Below, piece by piece: positions 7,666 through 16,720 of a DNA stretch of 64,000 bases. The stretch is from Streptomyces tendae (lineage in GTDB: Bacteria > Actinomycetota > Actinomycetes > Streptomycetales > Streptomycetaceae): positions 2,170,001 through 2,234,000 of the forward strand of contig NZ_CP043959.1 in the NCBI RefSeq assembly GCF_008632955.1. The letters are read 5' to 3'. Every line of letters begins with the position of its first letter. Positions within the stretch are counted from its first letter, which is position 1. Position numbers and translations under genes: made by a program. A model generated the notes under the pieces. The model saw nothing but the letters and a program-made list of their open reading frames with translations. It was not told where the DNA came from and did not search any database.

Positions 7666-8888
7666 CCCATCGCCCGACCGGGGAGCCCGCCCGGCCCGTA
7701 CGCCCGCACCCCGCCGACGCCGCCCTCGACGGGCCGCCCCCCGAGGCCGCGGACACCGACCCCGTGGTGCTCACCGCCCTGCTGCGCCGGCACGGCTGGC
7801 AGCGGCGCGGCGGCGCCCCCGGACGCTACGGCCGCTGGGCCCCGCCCGGCCCGGACACCGGCACCAGCCTGCTGGTCCCGGTCGGCCGGGCCTTCCCCGA
7901 CAGCGAGGACCTGCTCGCCGAGGCGCTGCAGGCGCTGTCCCGCAGTGGCACCCCCTCCGCCCGCGAGATCCTGCTCGCCCTCTCCGTGCCCAGCGACGAG
8001 ATCCGCTGGTGGCGCGACATCCCGGCGGGTCCGGGCGACGCCGTCGCCTGGACCGCGGAGGAGCGGCTGCGGTCCGCCGCCCGCCGCACCCTGCTCTCCG
8101 CGGCGCTCGCCACCCGCGCCCGCACCGGCTTCCACGGCGCCCGGCACCGCCGCCCGGCCGCCACCGCGCTGGACGGCGTCCTGGTGGGCCCGGCGCAGGG
8201 CGGCCGCACCCTCACCGCCTTCGTCCCCGTCACCACCGGCCGCCCCCTCGCGGTGTGCCTGTTCCACGCCCTGCACGCCGCTCGCGAGGCCGTCGACCAC
8301 CGGCGCGCCACCGGGGGCATGGACGCCTTCGCGACGGCCGTCGGGGCGGGCGTCAACCACGAACTCACCGAGGCACTCGTCGCCCTGGTCCGGGGCACGG
8401 AGGGCGCCCGGGTCGCCGTGTCCTGGGCCCCCGCGGCCGGCGTGCCCGCGGGCTGCGTGGCCGCCGCCGAGCCGGTGGAGTTCTCACCCGGCGACCTGCC
8501 CGTGCTCATGGAGGCCGGCCGCCGCTACCAGTGCGCGGAGCCGTCCGTCACGGTCACGGTCACCGGCGCGGTGGTGCGCATGTACCGGCCGGAGCCCCGC
8601 GGTGAGGGGACGGTGCGGCTGCGGGTGCTCGCCGGAGCCGAGGTCGGACACGTCCGCGTCACCCTGGGTGAGGAGCATTACAGGATCGCCGGGCACGCCC
8701 ATCTGTTGGGCCTGCCGGTGCGCCTGCGCGGGCGGCTGCACAGCCGGGGCGGGTTCCGCCGTCTCACCGGGGTCCAGGAGGTCGCGCCGGTCCAGGTGGA
8801 CGAGGCCGAGCGGGACCGGCTGATGAAGGCGCTGCAGGAGAGCGCGGACTGTTTCGGCGAGGCCCGCGGTCCGGGTTGCGACGACTGA
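7662..8888 (+). CDS. Uncharacterised protein coupled to the DUF4365 gene
   Basis: A 408-residue protein I do not recognise. It has a Pro-rich start (about 1-30), a predicted mixed alpha/beta N-terminal half beginning LLRRHGWQRRGGAPGRYGRW, a central region with TAFVPVTTGRPLAVCLFHALH, and a C-terminal half rich in short beta strands (GTVRLRVLAGAEVGHVRV, LLGLPVRLRGRLHSRGG) that may form a beta-barrel. No transmembrane segment or catalytic motif stands out. The GTG at 7662 is preceded by GGGAGG and overlaps the upstream stop, showing translational coupling. The upstream in-frame ATG at 7623 is less likely. It is followed closely by thrS. Confidence 0.75.
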   Translation: MTHRPTGEPARPVRPHPADAALDGPPPEAADTDPVVLTALLRRHGWQRRGGAPGRYGRWAPPGPDTGTSLLVPVGRAFPDSEDLLAEALQALSRSGTPSAREILLALSVPSDEIRWWRDIPAGPGDAVAWTAEERLRSAARRTLLSAALATRARTGFHGARHRRPAATALDGVLVGPAQGGRTLTAFVPVTTGRPLAVCLFHALHAAREAVDHRRATGGMDAFATAVGAGVNHELTEALVALVRGTEGARVAVSWAPAAGVPAGCVAAAEPVEFSPGDLPVLMEAGRRYQCAEPSVTVTVTGAVVRMYRPEPRGEGTVRLRVLAGAEVGHVRVTLGEEHYRIAGHAHLLGLPVRLRGRLHSRGGFRRLTGVQEVAPVQVDEAERDRLMKALQESADCFGEARGPGCDD

Positions 8889-8914
8889 TTTCGCGTCCCG
8901 CCGTGCCGGGTCGG

Positions 8915-8920
8915 TACGAT
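8915..8920 (+). promoter_or_regulatory. TACGAT -10 element before thrS
   Basis: TACGAT fits the TANNNT consensus and lies 7 bases before an ATG at 8928 that is in frame with thrS. This is the geometry of a leaderless start, and it may create a longer ThrS form beside the SD-led one at 8982. Confidence 0.5.
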
Positions 8921-8981
8921 CGCACCCATGCGTGCGCTCGGGTATGGCGCCGCGACCACTGCCTTCAGTCAGGAGAGACCG

Positions 8982-10958
8982 GTGTCAGACGTCCGTGTGA
9001 TCATCCAACGCGATTCCGAGCGGGAAGAACGCGTGGTGACGACGGGCACTACGGCCGCCGAGCTCTTCGCGGGCGAGCGCTCGGTCATCGCCGCGCGGGT
9101 GGCCGGTGAGCTCAAGGACCTCTCGTACGCGATCCAGGACGGCGAGACCGTCGAAGGGGTCGAGATCTCCTCCGAGGACGGCCTGAACATCCTGCGCCAC
9201 TCCACCGCGCACGTGATGGCCCAGGCCGTGCAGGAGCTGTTCCCCGAGGCCAAGCTGGGCATCGGCCCGCCGGTCCGGGACGGCTTCTACTACGACTTCG
9301 ACGTGGACAAGCCCTTCCACCCCGATGACCTCAAGGCCATCGAGAAGAAGATGCAGGAGATCCAGAAGCGCGGCCAGCGCTTCTCCCGCCGGGTCGTCAC
9401 CGACGACGAGGCCCGCGAGGAGCTCGCCGACGAGCCGTACAAGCTGGAGCTGATCGGCCTCAAGGGCGCCGCGTCCCACGACGACGGGGCGGACGTCGAG
9501 GTCGGCGCCGGCGAGCTGACGATCTACGACAACCTGGACGCCAAGACCGGGGAGCTGTGCTGGAAGGACCTCTGCCGCGGTCCCCACCTGCCCACCACCC
9601 GGAACATCCCGGCGTTCAAGCTGATGCGCAACGCCTCCGCCTACTGGCGCGGCAGCGAGAAGAACAAGCAGCTCCAGCGCATCTACGGCACCGCCTGGCC
9701 CTCCAAGGAGGAGCTGAAGGCCCACCTGGAGTTCCTCGCCGAGGCCGAGAAGCGCGACCACCGCAAGCTCGGCAGCGAGCTCGACCTGTTCTCCATCCCG
9801 GAGCAGATCGGCTCCGGCCTCGCCGTCTTCCACCCCAAGGGCGGCATCATCCGCCGGGTCATGGAGGACTACTCGCGGCGCCGCCACGAGGAGGAGGGCT
9901 ACGAGTTCGTCTACACCCCGCACGCGACGAAGGGGAAGCTCTTCGAGACCTCGGGCCACCTGGACTGGTACGCCGACGGCATGTACCCGCCCATGCAGCT
10001 CGACGAGGGCGTGGACTACTACCTCAAGCCCATGAACTGCCCGATGCACAACCTGATCTTCGACGCGCGCGGCCGCTCCTACCGCGAACTGCCGCTGCGC
10101 CTCTTCGAGTTCGGGACCGTGTACCGGTACGAGAAGTCGGGCGTGGTGCACGGCCTGACCCGGGCCCGGGGCTTCACGCAGGACGACGCGCACATCTACT
10201 GCACCCGCGAGCAGATGTCCGAGGAGCTCGACAAGACCCTCACCTTCGTCCTCAACCTGCTGCGCGACTACGGCCTGACCGACTTCTACCTGGAGCTGTC
10301 CACCAAGGACCCGGAGAAGTTCGTCGGCACCGACGAGGCCTGGGAGGAGGCGACCGAGACGCTGCGCCAGGTCGCCGAGAAGCAGGGCCTGCCGCTGGTC
10401 CCGGACCCGGGCGGCGCCGCCTTCTACGGCCCGAAGATCTCCGTCCAGGCGAAGGACGCGATCGGCCGTACCTGGCAGATGTCGACCATCCAGCTCGACT
10501 TCAACCTGCCGGAGCGCTTCGACCTGGAGTACACGGCCGCGGACGGCACCAAGACCCGCCCGGTCATGATCCACCGCGCGCTGTTCGGCTCCATCGAGCG
10601 GTTCTTCGCGGTGCTCCTGGAGCACTACGCGGGCGCCTTCCCGGCCTGGCTCGCCCCGGTCCAGGCGCTCGGCATCCCGATCGGCGACGCGCACGTCGAG
10701 TACCTGGAGAAGTTCGCGGACGCGGCCCGCAAGCAGGGCCTGCGCGTCGAGGTCGACTCCTCCTCGGACCGGATGCAGAAGAAGATCCGCAACGCCCAGA
10801 AGCAGAAGGTGCCCTTCATGGTCATCGCGGGCGACGAGGACATGGCGAACGGCGCGGTCTCCTTCCGCTACCGCGACGGCTCGCAGGAGAACGGCATCCC
10901 CGTCGACGAGGCCATCGCCAAGATCGCCAAGGTCGTCGAGGAGCGGGCGCAGATCTGA
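8982..10958 (+). CDS. thrS: Threonyl-tRNA synthetase
   Basis: A 658-residue class II synthetase that charges tRNA-Thr. In order it has an N-terminal TGS-like domain (1-60), the N2 editing domain with [11 protein letters not shown], the catalytic core with the zinc ligand Cys in MNCPMHN, motif 2 in [10 protein letters not shown], motif 3 in [13 protein letters not shown], and the anticodon-binding domain to the end. The GTG at 8982 has AGGAGAG (8971-8977) at good spacing and gives the usual length. An in-frame ATG at 8928 would add 18 residues and has a leaderless promoter geometry. A terminator follows at 10976-11003. Confidence 0.97.
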   Translation: MSDVRVIIQRDSEREERVVTTGTTAAELFAGERSVIAARVAGELKDLSYAIQDGETVEGVEISSEDGLNILRHSTAHVMAQAVQELFPEAKLGIGPPVRDGFYYDFDVDKPFHPDDLKAIEKKMQEIQKRGQRFSRRVVTDDEAREELADEPYKLELIGLKGAASHDDGADVEVGAGELTIYDNLDAKTGELCWKDLCRGPHLPTTRNIPAFKLMRNASAYWRGSEKNKQLQRIYGTAWPSKEELKAHLEFLAEAEKRDHRKLGSELDLFSIPEQIGSGLAVFHPKGGIIRRVMEDYSRRRHEEEGYEFVYTPHATKGKLFETSGHLDWYADGMYPPMQLDEGVDYYLKPMNCPMHNLIFDARGRSYRELPLRLFEFGTVYRYEKSGVVHGLTRARGFTQDDAHIYCTREQMSEELDKTLTFVLNLLRDYGLTDFYLELSTKDPEKFVGTDEAWEEATETLRQVAEKQGLPLVPDPGGAAFYGPKISVQAKDAIGRTWQMSTIQLDFNLPERFDLEYTAADGTKTRPVMIHRALFGSIERFFAVLLEHYAGAFPAWLAPVQALGIPIGDAHVEYLEKFADAARKQGLRVEVDSSSDRMQKKIRNAQKQKVPFMVIAGDEDMANGAVSFRYRDGSQENGIPVDEAIAKIAKVVEERAQI

Positions 10959-10975
10959 CCCGCGCACGGCGTCGA

Positions 10976-11003
10976 GGCCCCCGGGATCTCCCGGGGGCCT
11001 TTT
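10976..11003 (+). terminator. Intrinsic terminator of thrS
   Basis: An 11-bp stem ggcccccggga / tcccgggggcc, with effectively a 4-base loop, followed by tttt. It lies 18 bases after the thrS stop. Confidence 0.9.
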
Positions 11004-11024
11004 CCGCGTGCCGCGGGACACGCC

Positions 11025-11030
11025 ATATGC
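11025..11030 (+). promoter_or_regulatory. Leaderless-type -10 element TATGCT
   Basis: TATGCT fits TANNNT and is 7 bases before the ATG at 11038, with the thrS terminator just upstream. The HIT gene therefore probably has its own leaderless promoter. Confidence 0.5.
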
Positions 11031-11037
11031 TGCACGC

Positions 11038-11586
11038 ATGACGAGTGAGCCGGAGCAGCAGTTGGGAGTGGGCACGCAGGACGCGTTCCAGCGTCTGTGG
11101 ACGCCCCACCGGATGGCCTACATCCAGGGCGAGAACAAGCCGAGCGGCCCCGGCGCCGGCGACGGCTGCCCCTTCTGCTCCCTCCCGGCCGGCTCCGACG
11201 AGGACGGGCTGATCCTGCGCCGCGGCGAGCTGGTCTACGCGGTGCTCAACCTGTACCCGTACACGGGCGGCCACCTGATGACCGTGCCCTACCGGCACGT
11301 GGCCGACTACACGGAACTCACGGCCGAGGAGACGGCGGAGCTCGCCGCGCTCACCCAGCAGGCGATGACCGCGCTGCGCACGGCGTCCGGCGCCCACGGC
11401 TTCAACATCGGCATGAACCAGGGCACCGTCGCGGGTGCGGGCATCGCCGCCCACCTGCACCAGCACGTCGTGCCACGCTGGGGCGGCGACACCAACTTCA
11501 TGCCGGTCATCGGGCACACCAAGGTGCTGCCGCAGCTGCTCGCGGACACCCGCAAGATGCTGGCGGAGGCCTGGCCCACGGACTGA
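11038..11586 (+). CDS. HIT-family protein, probable Ap4A phosphorylase
   Basis: A 182-residue histidine triad protein. The signature is HLHQH at 139-143 followed by VVPRW; upstream there is CPFC at 44-47, a possible zinc pair, and the substrate-binding strand GGHLMTVPYRHV. HIT enzymes cleave nucleoside phosphates through a histidine intermediate. In mycobacteria the gene between thrS and pgsA encodes an Ap4A phosphorylase, and the identical order here supports that assignment by inference. The start at 11038 lies 7 bases after a TANNNT element. The gene ends at a bidirectional terminator facing the next, convergent gene. Confidence 0.88.
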   Translation: MTSEPEQQLGVGTQDAFQRLWTPHRMAYIQGENKPSGPGAGDGCPFCSLPAGSDEDGLILRRGELVYAVLNLYPYTGGHLMTVPYRHVADYTELTAEETAELAALTQQAMTALRTASGAHGFNIGMNQGTVAGAGIAAHLHQHVVPRWGGDTNFMPVIGHTKVLPQLLADTRKMLAEAWPTD

Positions 11587-11609
11587 CACCGGCCGGCCGG
11601 TCCGGCCCC

Positions 11610-11640
11610 CGGGCGGGGTCCGTCACACGGACCCCGCCCG
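11610..11640. terminator. Bidirectional terminator between convergent genes
   Basis: A perfect 14-bp stem cgggcggggtccgt / acggaccccgcccg with a cac loop, midway between the HIT gene stop and the stop of the convergent membrane protein gene. Confidence 0.85.
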
Positions 11641-11650
11641 ACCGGTGCGC

Positions 11651-13306
11651 CTACGCGTCGTACAGGTCGGCGTTCTTCGGCGCGACGTCCTGCACCGCCG
11701 TGGAGAGGGACGAGGAGCGGGAACCGAACTTCTCCGTGTCCACGCCGTTCTCCGCCAGCACCTTGATCGCCGCCGAGTGCACCACCCGCAGGACCGGGGT
11801 GGCGGCCCGCAGCGCGTCGTCCGCCATGAACCGGTGCCGCCAGGGCTTGTCCGCCCAGGCGTGCCGCAGCCCGAACGGCTCGGGCAGGCTCAGCTTGCCT
11901 CCCAGCCAGTACAGCAGCGGCGGGTACTTCGTCAGGGGCGCCCGCGCGGCCAGCCGCACCACCTCGTCCGAGTCGACCAGCGGGAGCTTCACCTTCCGGG
12001 TCTCCCAGAACCTGATCGACTTCTGGACCTCCTTCTCCTTGGCCGCCGGCTTGGTCGTGAACAGGGAGTGCACCGGTCCGAGGGCGTGCCCGGTCACCTC
12101 GATACGCAGCGTCTCGTGCAGTACGGTCACCGTGATCAGCATGGTGATCACCAGCTGGCCGTCCCACAGGGTCCACTGCACCCCCAGGTAGTGCCGGTCG
12201 CCCGCGCCGAACTGCTGCTTGTTGCAGATCTCCTGTATCGCGTGCTGCTTGACCTGGTACGCCTCCACGTCCGTGCCCTCGGGCCGGGACACCGACGTGG
12301 CGTTCTCCCCGATGGGCGTGACGATCCAGTGGCGGATCGACGGCTTGGGGAAGCCACCGGTGTTCAGCGGCCCGCGCTCCAGCATGCGCAGCCGGTCGTG
12401 GATCGCCCTGATGACGTCCCAGCTGCGGAACGGGTGGATCTCCCGGTCGGGGTCGGCCTGCACCAGGTCCTCGGCGAGCTGCCAGCTGCCCCAGCGGGTG
12501 CCCATGCCGAGGATCCCCTTGGGACCGGCGTAGAACACGGAGTTGGACTGCTGCTCGGCACTGAGCCGGGCCAGGGACTGCCTCAGTTGCTCCGCCGCGG
12601 TCTCACCGGGGCTGCTCGGCACCGCCTCGGGCACCTTGGCGCCGATGCTGCTGCCGGAGAGCAGGCTGTCCCAGCGCTCCCGCAGGTCCCTCGCGGTGCG
12701 CTCGCAGATCCGCTTGGCCCAGAACCAGCCGAGCACCGGTGCCACCACCGCCGCGCGGGCGTACCAGCCCCAGAAACCGTCGAACGGCATGCGCAGCAGG
12801 AACAGCGCGGCCAGGGCGCCGACGCCGACCAGCAGGGCGGTGGCGAACGCGCCCGCCCGCTTGTCGTCGCGCTTGGTCATCGTCGTACGGATCTGGAAGA
12901 CCAGCAGCCACACCAGCAGGCCGGGCAGGAAGAGCAGCCCGCACAGGACCATGACGGCGGTCAGCCAGTTGTCGCGCTCGCGGCGGATGCGGTGCGCCGC
13001 CAGCGCGTGCTCGACCACCACCTGGGGCTGGGTGCCGAAGGACTGGATGAGCGGGGCGCGGCCGGAGCCCAGCATGCGGTCGATGACCGCCCGGGAGAAC
13101 GCCTCGCCCAGATTGGGCCGGAACAGCTTGATCCGTGGCTTGGCGACCTCCGACTTGTGCCACTCGCTGTTGGCCTTGAGTATCTCGTCGGCCTCGTTGT
13201 CCCGGTAGGCAGCCGAGGCCAGCGCGAACGTGGGTGTCTGGCCCTCGTCGCCCGTGCGCGGCACCTGCGGACCGAAAAAATCCGCGTAACCGCTCTCAAC
13301 GGTCAT
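11651..13306 (-). CDS. Large membrane protein of unknown function
   Basis: A 551-residue protein I do not recognise by family. The first 110 residues are soluble, then there are hydrophobic spans around LTAVMVLCGLLFLPGLLVWL and GAFATALLVGVGALAALFLL and a further one near APVLGWFWAKRIC, with a strongly basic loop between the first two. A soluble region follows (RSWDVIRAIHDRLRML), then an apolar strand LVITMLITVTVL and a soluble C-terminus. The ATG ending at 13306 has GGGGGCGGGA upstream and starts MTVESGYADFFGPQVP. It stands alone between EF-G2 and the HIT gene. Confidence 0.8.
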   Translation of the reverse strand: MTVESGYADFFGPQVPRTGDEGQTPTFALASAAYRDNEADEILKANSEWHKSEVAKPRIKLFRPNLGEAFSRAVIDRMLGSGRAPLIQSFGTQPQVVVEHALAAHRIRRERDNWLTAVMVLCGLLFLPGLLVWLLVFQIRTTMTKRDDKRAGAFATALLVGVGALAALFLLRMPFDGFWGWYARAAVVAPVLGWFWAKRICERTARDLRERWDSLLSGSSIGAKVPEAVPSSPGETAAEQLRQSLARLSAEQQSNSVFYAGPKGILGMGTRWGSWQLAEDLVQADPDREIHPFRSWDVIRAIHDRLRMLERGPLNTGGFPKPSIRHWIVTPIGENATSVSRPEGTDVEAYQVKQHAIQEICNKQQFGAGDRHYLGVQWTLWDGQLVITMLITVTVLHETLRIEVTGHALGPVHSLFTTKPAAKEKEVQKSIRFWETRKVKLPLVDSDEVVRLAARAPLTKYPPLLYWLGGKLSLPEPFGLRHAWADKPWRHRFMADDALRAATPVLRVVHSAAIKVLAENGVDTEKFGSRSSSLSTAVQDVAPKNADLYDA

Positions 13307-13525
13307 TCCCGCCCCCGATCGCCGCGACTGTCGTCTTGCGGCCTTCCCGACTTCCGTGCTGCGCACACCTGTTGATCAGGTGTTCAGCGTATAGGCAGCC
13401 ACCGTCGTCCGCCGGGGGTCGCTCCAAGCCGTTCTCCGGTACGGAGCGGGGCGCATCGGAGTGCCGGTACGGCGCGGTACCTGCGCGGGCGCCCGCCGGT
13501 CGCACCGGCGGGCGCCCGGCGCCGG

Positions 13526-15724
13526 TCACGAGGCCGCGCGCGCCTCCTCCTTGACCCGCTCCGCGACCTGCGGCGGCATGGGCTCGTGCCGGGCGTAGCG
13601 GCGGCTGAAGCGGGCCGTGCCGTGCGACAGCGACCGCAGGTCGACCGCGTACCGGCCGATCTCGATCTCGGGCACCTCCGCCCGGATCAGGGTGCGCCCG
13701 CCGGGCGACTGCTCGGTGCCCAGCACCCGGCCGCGGCGGCCGGACAGGTCGCTCATCACGGGCCCGACGTAGTCGTCGCCGACCAGCACGCTCACCTCGG
13801 CCACCGGCTCCAGCAGATGGATCCGCGCGTCCGCGGCGGCCTCCCGCAGGGCCAGCGCGCCCGCCGTCTGGAACGCGGCGTCGGAGGAGTCCACCGAGTG
13901 CGCCTTGCCGTCCAGCAGCGTCACCCGCACGTCGATGAGCGGATGTCCGGCGGCAACTCCCTTGACGGCCTGGGCCCTTATGCCCTTCTCCACCGAGGGG
14001 ACGAACTGCCGGGGCACGGCGCCGCCGACGACCTTGTCCACGAACTCGATGCCCGAACCGTTCGGCAGCGGCTCCACCTCGATCTCGCAGATCGCGAACT
14101 GACCGTGCCCGCCGGACTGTTTGACGTGCCGGCCGCGCCCGGACGCCTTCCCGCCGAACGTCTCCCGCAGCGACACCCGGTGCGGCACGACGTCGACCTG
14201 GACGCCGTACCGGCTGCGCAGCCGCTCCAGCGCCACGTCCGCGTGCGCCTCACCGAGGCACCAGAGCACCACCTGATGGGTGTCCGGATTCTGCTCCAGA
14301 CGCATCGTCGGGTCCTCGGCCACCAGTCGGCTCAGCCCCTGGGACAGCTTGTCCTCGTCGGCCTTGCTGTGCGCCTCGATGGCCAGCGGCAGCAGCGGGT
14401 CCGGCATCTCCCAGGGCTCCATGACCAGCGGGTCGTCCTTGCCGGACAGGGTGTCCCCGGTCTCCGCGCGGCCCAGCTTCGCCACGCACGCCAGATCGCC
14501 CGCGATGACGTGCGACACCGGCCGCTGCTGCTTGCCGAACGGCGTGGACAGGGCGCCGACCCGCTCGTCGACGTCGTGGTCCTCGTGGCCCCGGTCGCTC
14601 AGCCCGTGGCCGGACACATGGACGGTCTGGTCGGCGCGCAGCGTCCCGGAGAACACGCGCACCAGCGAGAGCCGTCCCACGTAGGGGTCGGAGGAGGTCT
14701 TCACGACCTCCGCGGCCAGCGGGGCGTCGGGGTCGCACGGTTTCAGCTCGCGCGGCCTGCCGTCCGGAGTGGTCACACGCGGGGTGCCGTGCTCCAGCGG
14801 GGTCGGGAAACCGCCGGTGATCAGGTCGAGCAGTTCCACCGTGCCGAGCCCCTGACGGGCGCCGGGGGCGGCGGGCGCGGCGGCCAGCACGGGGAAGAAC
14901 ACGCCCCGCGCCACCGCCCGCTGCAGGTCCTCGATCAGCGTCTTGACGTCGACGTCCTCACCGCCGAGGTAGCGGTCCATGAGGGTCTCGTCCTCGCTCT
15001 CGGCGATGATCCCCTCGATCAGCCGGCCGCGTGCCTCCGCGATCAGCGGCACATGGTCGCCGACCGGCTCGGACTCCACGCGCTCGCCGCTCGAGTAGTC
15101 GAACAGCTTCTGCGTCAGCAGGCCGATCAGACCGGTCACGGGCGTGTGCCCGTCGGGTCCCTCGGGGCCGCGCAGCGGCAGGTACACCGGCAGCACGGCG
15201 TCTGGGTCGTCCCCGCCGAAGGTCTCCGCGCAGATCCGGGTCATCTCCTCGAAGTCGGCGCGGGCCGCCTCCAGATGCGTGACGACGATGGCGCGGGGCA
15301 TGCCGACCGCCGCGCACTCGTCCCACACCATGCGGGTCGAGCCGTCCACGCCGTCCGCGGCGGAGACGACGAAAAGGGCCGCGTCCGCCGCTCGCAGACC
15401 GGCCCTGAGCTCCCCGACGAAGTCGGCGTAGCCGGGGGTGTCGAGCAAGTTGACCTTGATGCCGCCCCATTCCACCGGCACCAGGGAGAGCTGCACCGAA
15501 CGCTGCTGCCGGTGCTCGATGTCGTCGTAGTCGGAGACGGTGCCGCCGTCCTCCACGCGGCCCGCCCGGTTCGCCGCCCCCGCGGTCAGCGCGAGGGCCT
15601 CCACCAGCGTCGTCTTGCCCGATCCGGAGTGGCCGACCAGCACCACGTTCCGTACGGACGTGGGGCGGTCGGCCGCCTGTGCCCTGCCGGCGGCCCCGGG
15701 GTGTGTGTGCGCCTTGTCGCCCAT
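13526..15724 (-). CDS. Elongation factor G-like protein (EF-G2)
   Basis: A 732-residue translational GTPase paralogue with EF-G domain order I-V. It has the P-loop GHSGSGKT at 31-38 and DTPGYADF from residue 94, but the guanine-specificity motif normally NKxD reads THLE at 148-151. Domain IV is present (SGGHGQFAICEIEVEP) with the tip loop VVGGAVPRQFVPSVEKG. Actinobacterial EF-G2 proteins of this type are not the main translocase; their role is unsettled. The ATG ending at 15724 has GGGAGG upstream. It is divergent from the pgsA operon. Confidence 0.88.
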   Translation of the reverse strand: MGDKAHTHPGAAGRAQAADRPTSVRNVVLVGHSGSGKTTLVEALALTAGAANRAGRVEDGGTVSDYDDIEHRQQRSVQLSLVPVEWGGIKVNLLDTPGYADFVGELRAGLRAADAALFVVSAADGVDGSTRMVWDECAAVGMPRAIVVTHLEAARADFEEMTRICAETFGGDDPDAVLPVYLPLRGPEGPDGHTPVTGLIGLLTQKLFDYSSGERVESEPVGDHVPLIAEARGRLIEGIIAESEDETLMDRYLGGEDVDVKTLIEDLQRAVARGVFFPVLAAAPAAPGARQGLGTVELLDLITGGFPTPLEHGTPRVTTPDGRPRELKPCDPDAPLAAEVVKTSSDPYVGRLSLVRVFSGTLRADQTVHVSGHGLSDRGHEDHDVDERVGALSTPFGKQQRPVSHVIAGDLACVAKLGRAETGDTLSGKDDPLVMEPWEMPDPLLPLAIEAHSKADEDKLSQGLSRLVAEDPTMRLEQNPDTHQVVLWCLGEAHADVALERLRSRYGVQVDVVPHRVSLRETFGGKASGRGRHVKQSGGHGQFAICEIEVEPLPNGSGIEFVDKVVGGAVPRQFVPSVEKGIRAQAVKGVAAGHPLIDVRVTLLDGKAHSVDSSDAAFQTAGALALREAAADARIHLLEPVAEVSVLVGDDYVGPVMSDLSGRRGRVLGTEQSPGGRTLIRAEVPEIEIGRYAVDLRSLSHGTARFSRRYARHEPMPPQVAERVKEEARAAS

Positions 15725-16048
15725 GATCCTGCCTCCCGTGCACGGTGAGGTCACTGTGGGCGCGGACCCGTCGAACCCTTCCCCGGACCCGGTCCGGGGG
15801 CATCGCCTGCGGTGCGGCTACGGCGGCGCCCGCGGTCCTTCGAGCTTTCCACTCCCGTCACGGTGCGTCCATACGAAGGACCGGATCCCGCGCGCGGCCC
15901 CCGCCCACGGGGGTGCGGCCCGCTCCGTCGCGGCGGCCGCGGGGCCGCGGTGCGGGTGCCCCGCAGCCGCGCACCCGCGTGCGTGACTACGATGGGCCCG
16001 CCGGTGGCCAGCAGGGGTCACGCGGCCACACCGACCGTCGGGAAGGCC
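15725..16048. other. Divergent promoter region of EF-G2 and pgsA-patA-pimA
   Basis: This 324-bp stretch separates two divergent transcription units. On the forward strand TACGAT (15988-15993) is a plausible -10 about 55 bases before the pgsA start codon. No protein-like frame or strong inverted repeat is seen. Confidence 0.4.
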
Positions 16049-16720
16049 ATGCTGAACAAGTACGCGCGTGCATTTTTCACGCGTGTCCTCACACCGTTCG
16101 CCGCGTTTCTCATCCGGCGGGGGGTCAGCCCCGACACGGTCACGCTCATCGGCACCGCGGGCGTGGTGGCCGGCGCGCTGGTCTTCTACCCCCGGGGCGA
16201 GTTCTTCTGGGGCACGGTCGTCATCACGCTGTTCGTCTTCTCGGACCTGGTCGACGGCAACATGGCCCGCCAGCTCGGACGCTCCAGCCGTTGGGGCGCC
16301 TTCCTGGACTCCACCCTGGACCGGGTCGCCGACGGCGCGGTCTTCGGCGGGTTCGCCCTCTGGTACGCGGGCTCCGGCGACAACAACGCGCTGTGCGCGG
16401 TGTCGATCTTCTGCCTGGCCAGCGGCCAGGTGGTGTCGTACACCAAGGCGCGCGGCGAGTCGATCGGACTGCCGGTCGCCGTCAACGGGCTGGTCGAGCG
16501 GGCCGAGCGGCTGGTGATCTCGCTGGTCGCGGCGGGGCTCGCGGGGCTGCACGCGTTCGGCGTGCCCGGCATCCAGTACCTGCTGCCCGTCGCCCTGTGG
16601 GCCGTCGCCGTCGGCAGCCTCGTCACGCTGGTCCAGCGGGTGGTCACCGTCCGCCGCGAGTCCGCCGAGGCGGAGGCCGCCGAGCAGCAGCAGACGCAGG
16701 GGAGCGAGGCCGCGCAGTGA
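16049..16720 (+). CDS. pgsA: Phosphatidylinositol phosphate synthase (CDP-alcohol phosphotransferase)
   Basis: A 223-residue integral membrane enzyme with the complete CDP-alcohol phosphotransferase signature: D66, D69-G70, A73-R74, G83, D87 and D91 in SDLVDGNMARQL and GAFLDSTLDR. In actinobacteria the homologue joins CDP-diacylglycerol to inositol phosphate to make phosphatidylinositol phosphate. Several hydrophobic spans follow. The ATG at 16049 has GGAAGG just upstream. It overlaps patA by GTGA and begins the three-gene operon that continues to mannosylation, which supports the inositol substrate over glycerol phosphate. Confidence 0.93.
   Translation: MLNKYARAFFTRVLTPFAAFLIRRGVSPDTVTLIGTAGVVAGALVFYPRGEFFWGTVVITLFVFSDLVDGNMARQLGRSSRWGAFLDSTLDRVADGAVFGGFALWYAGSGDNNALCAVSIFCLASGQVVSYTKARGESIGLPVAVNGLVERAERLVISLVAAGLAGLHAFGVPGIQYLLPVALWAVAVGSLVTLVQRVVTVRRESAEAEAAEQQQTQGSEAAQ

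Noticed and set aside
8889..8981. T-box riboswitch ahead of thrS
   Set aside because: Only about 90 bases separate the genes. No T-box sequence, specifier stem or antiterminator is present, and a -10 lies close to the start.
8985..11075. A 696-codon reverse-strand frame opposite thrS
   Set aside because: It has no recognisable motifs and lies wholly over thrS, whose catalytic motifs are intact.
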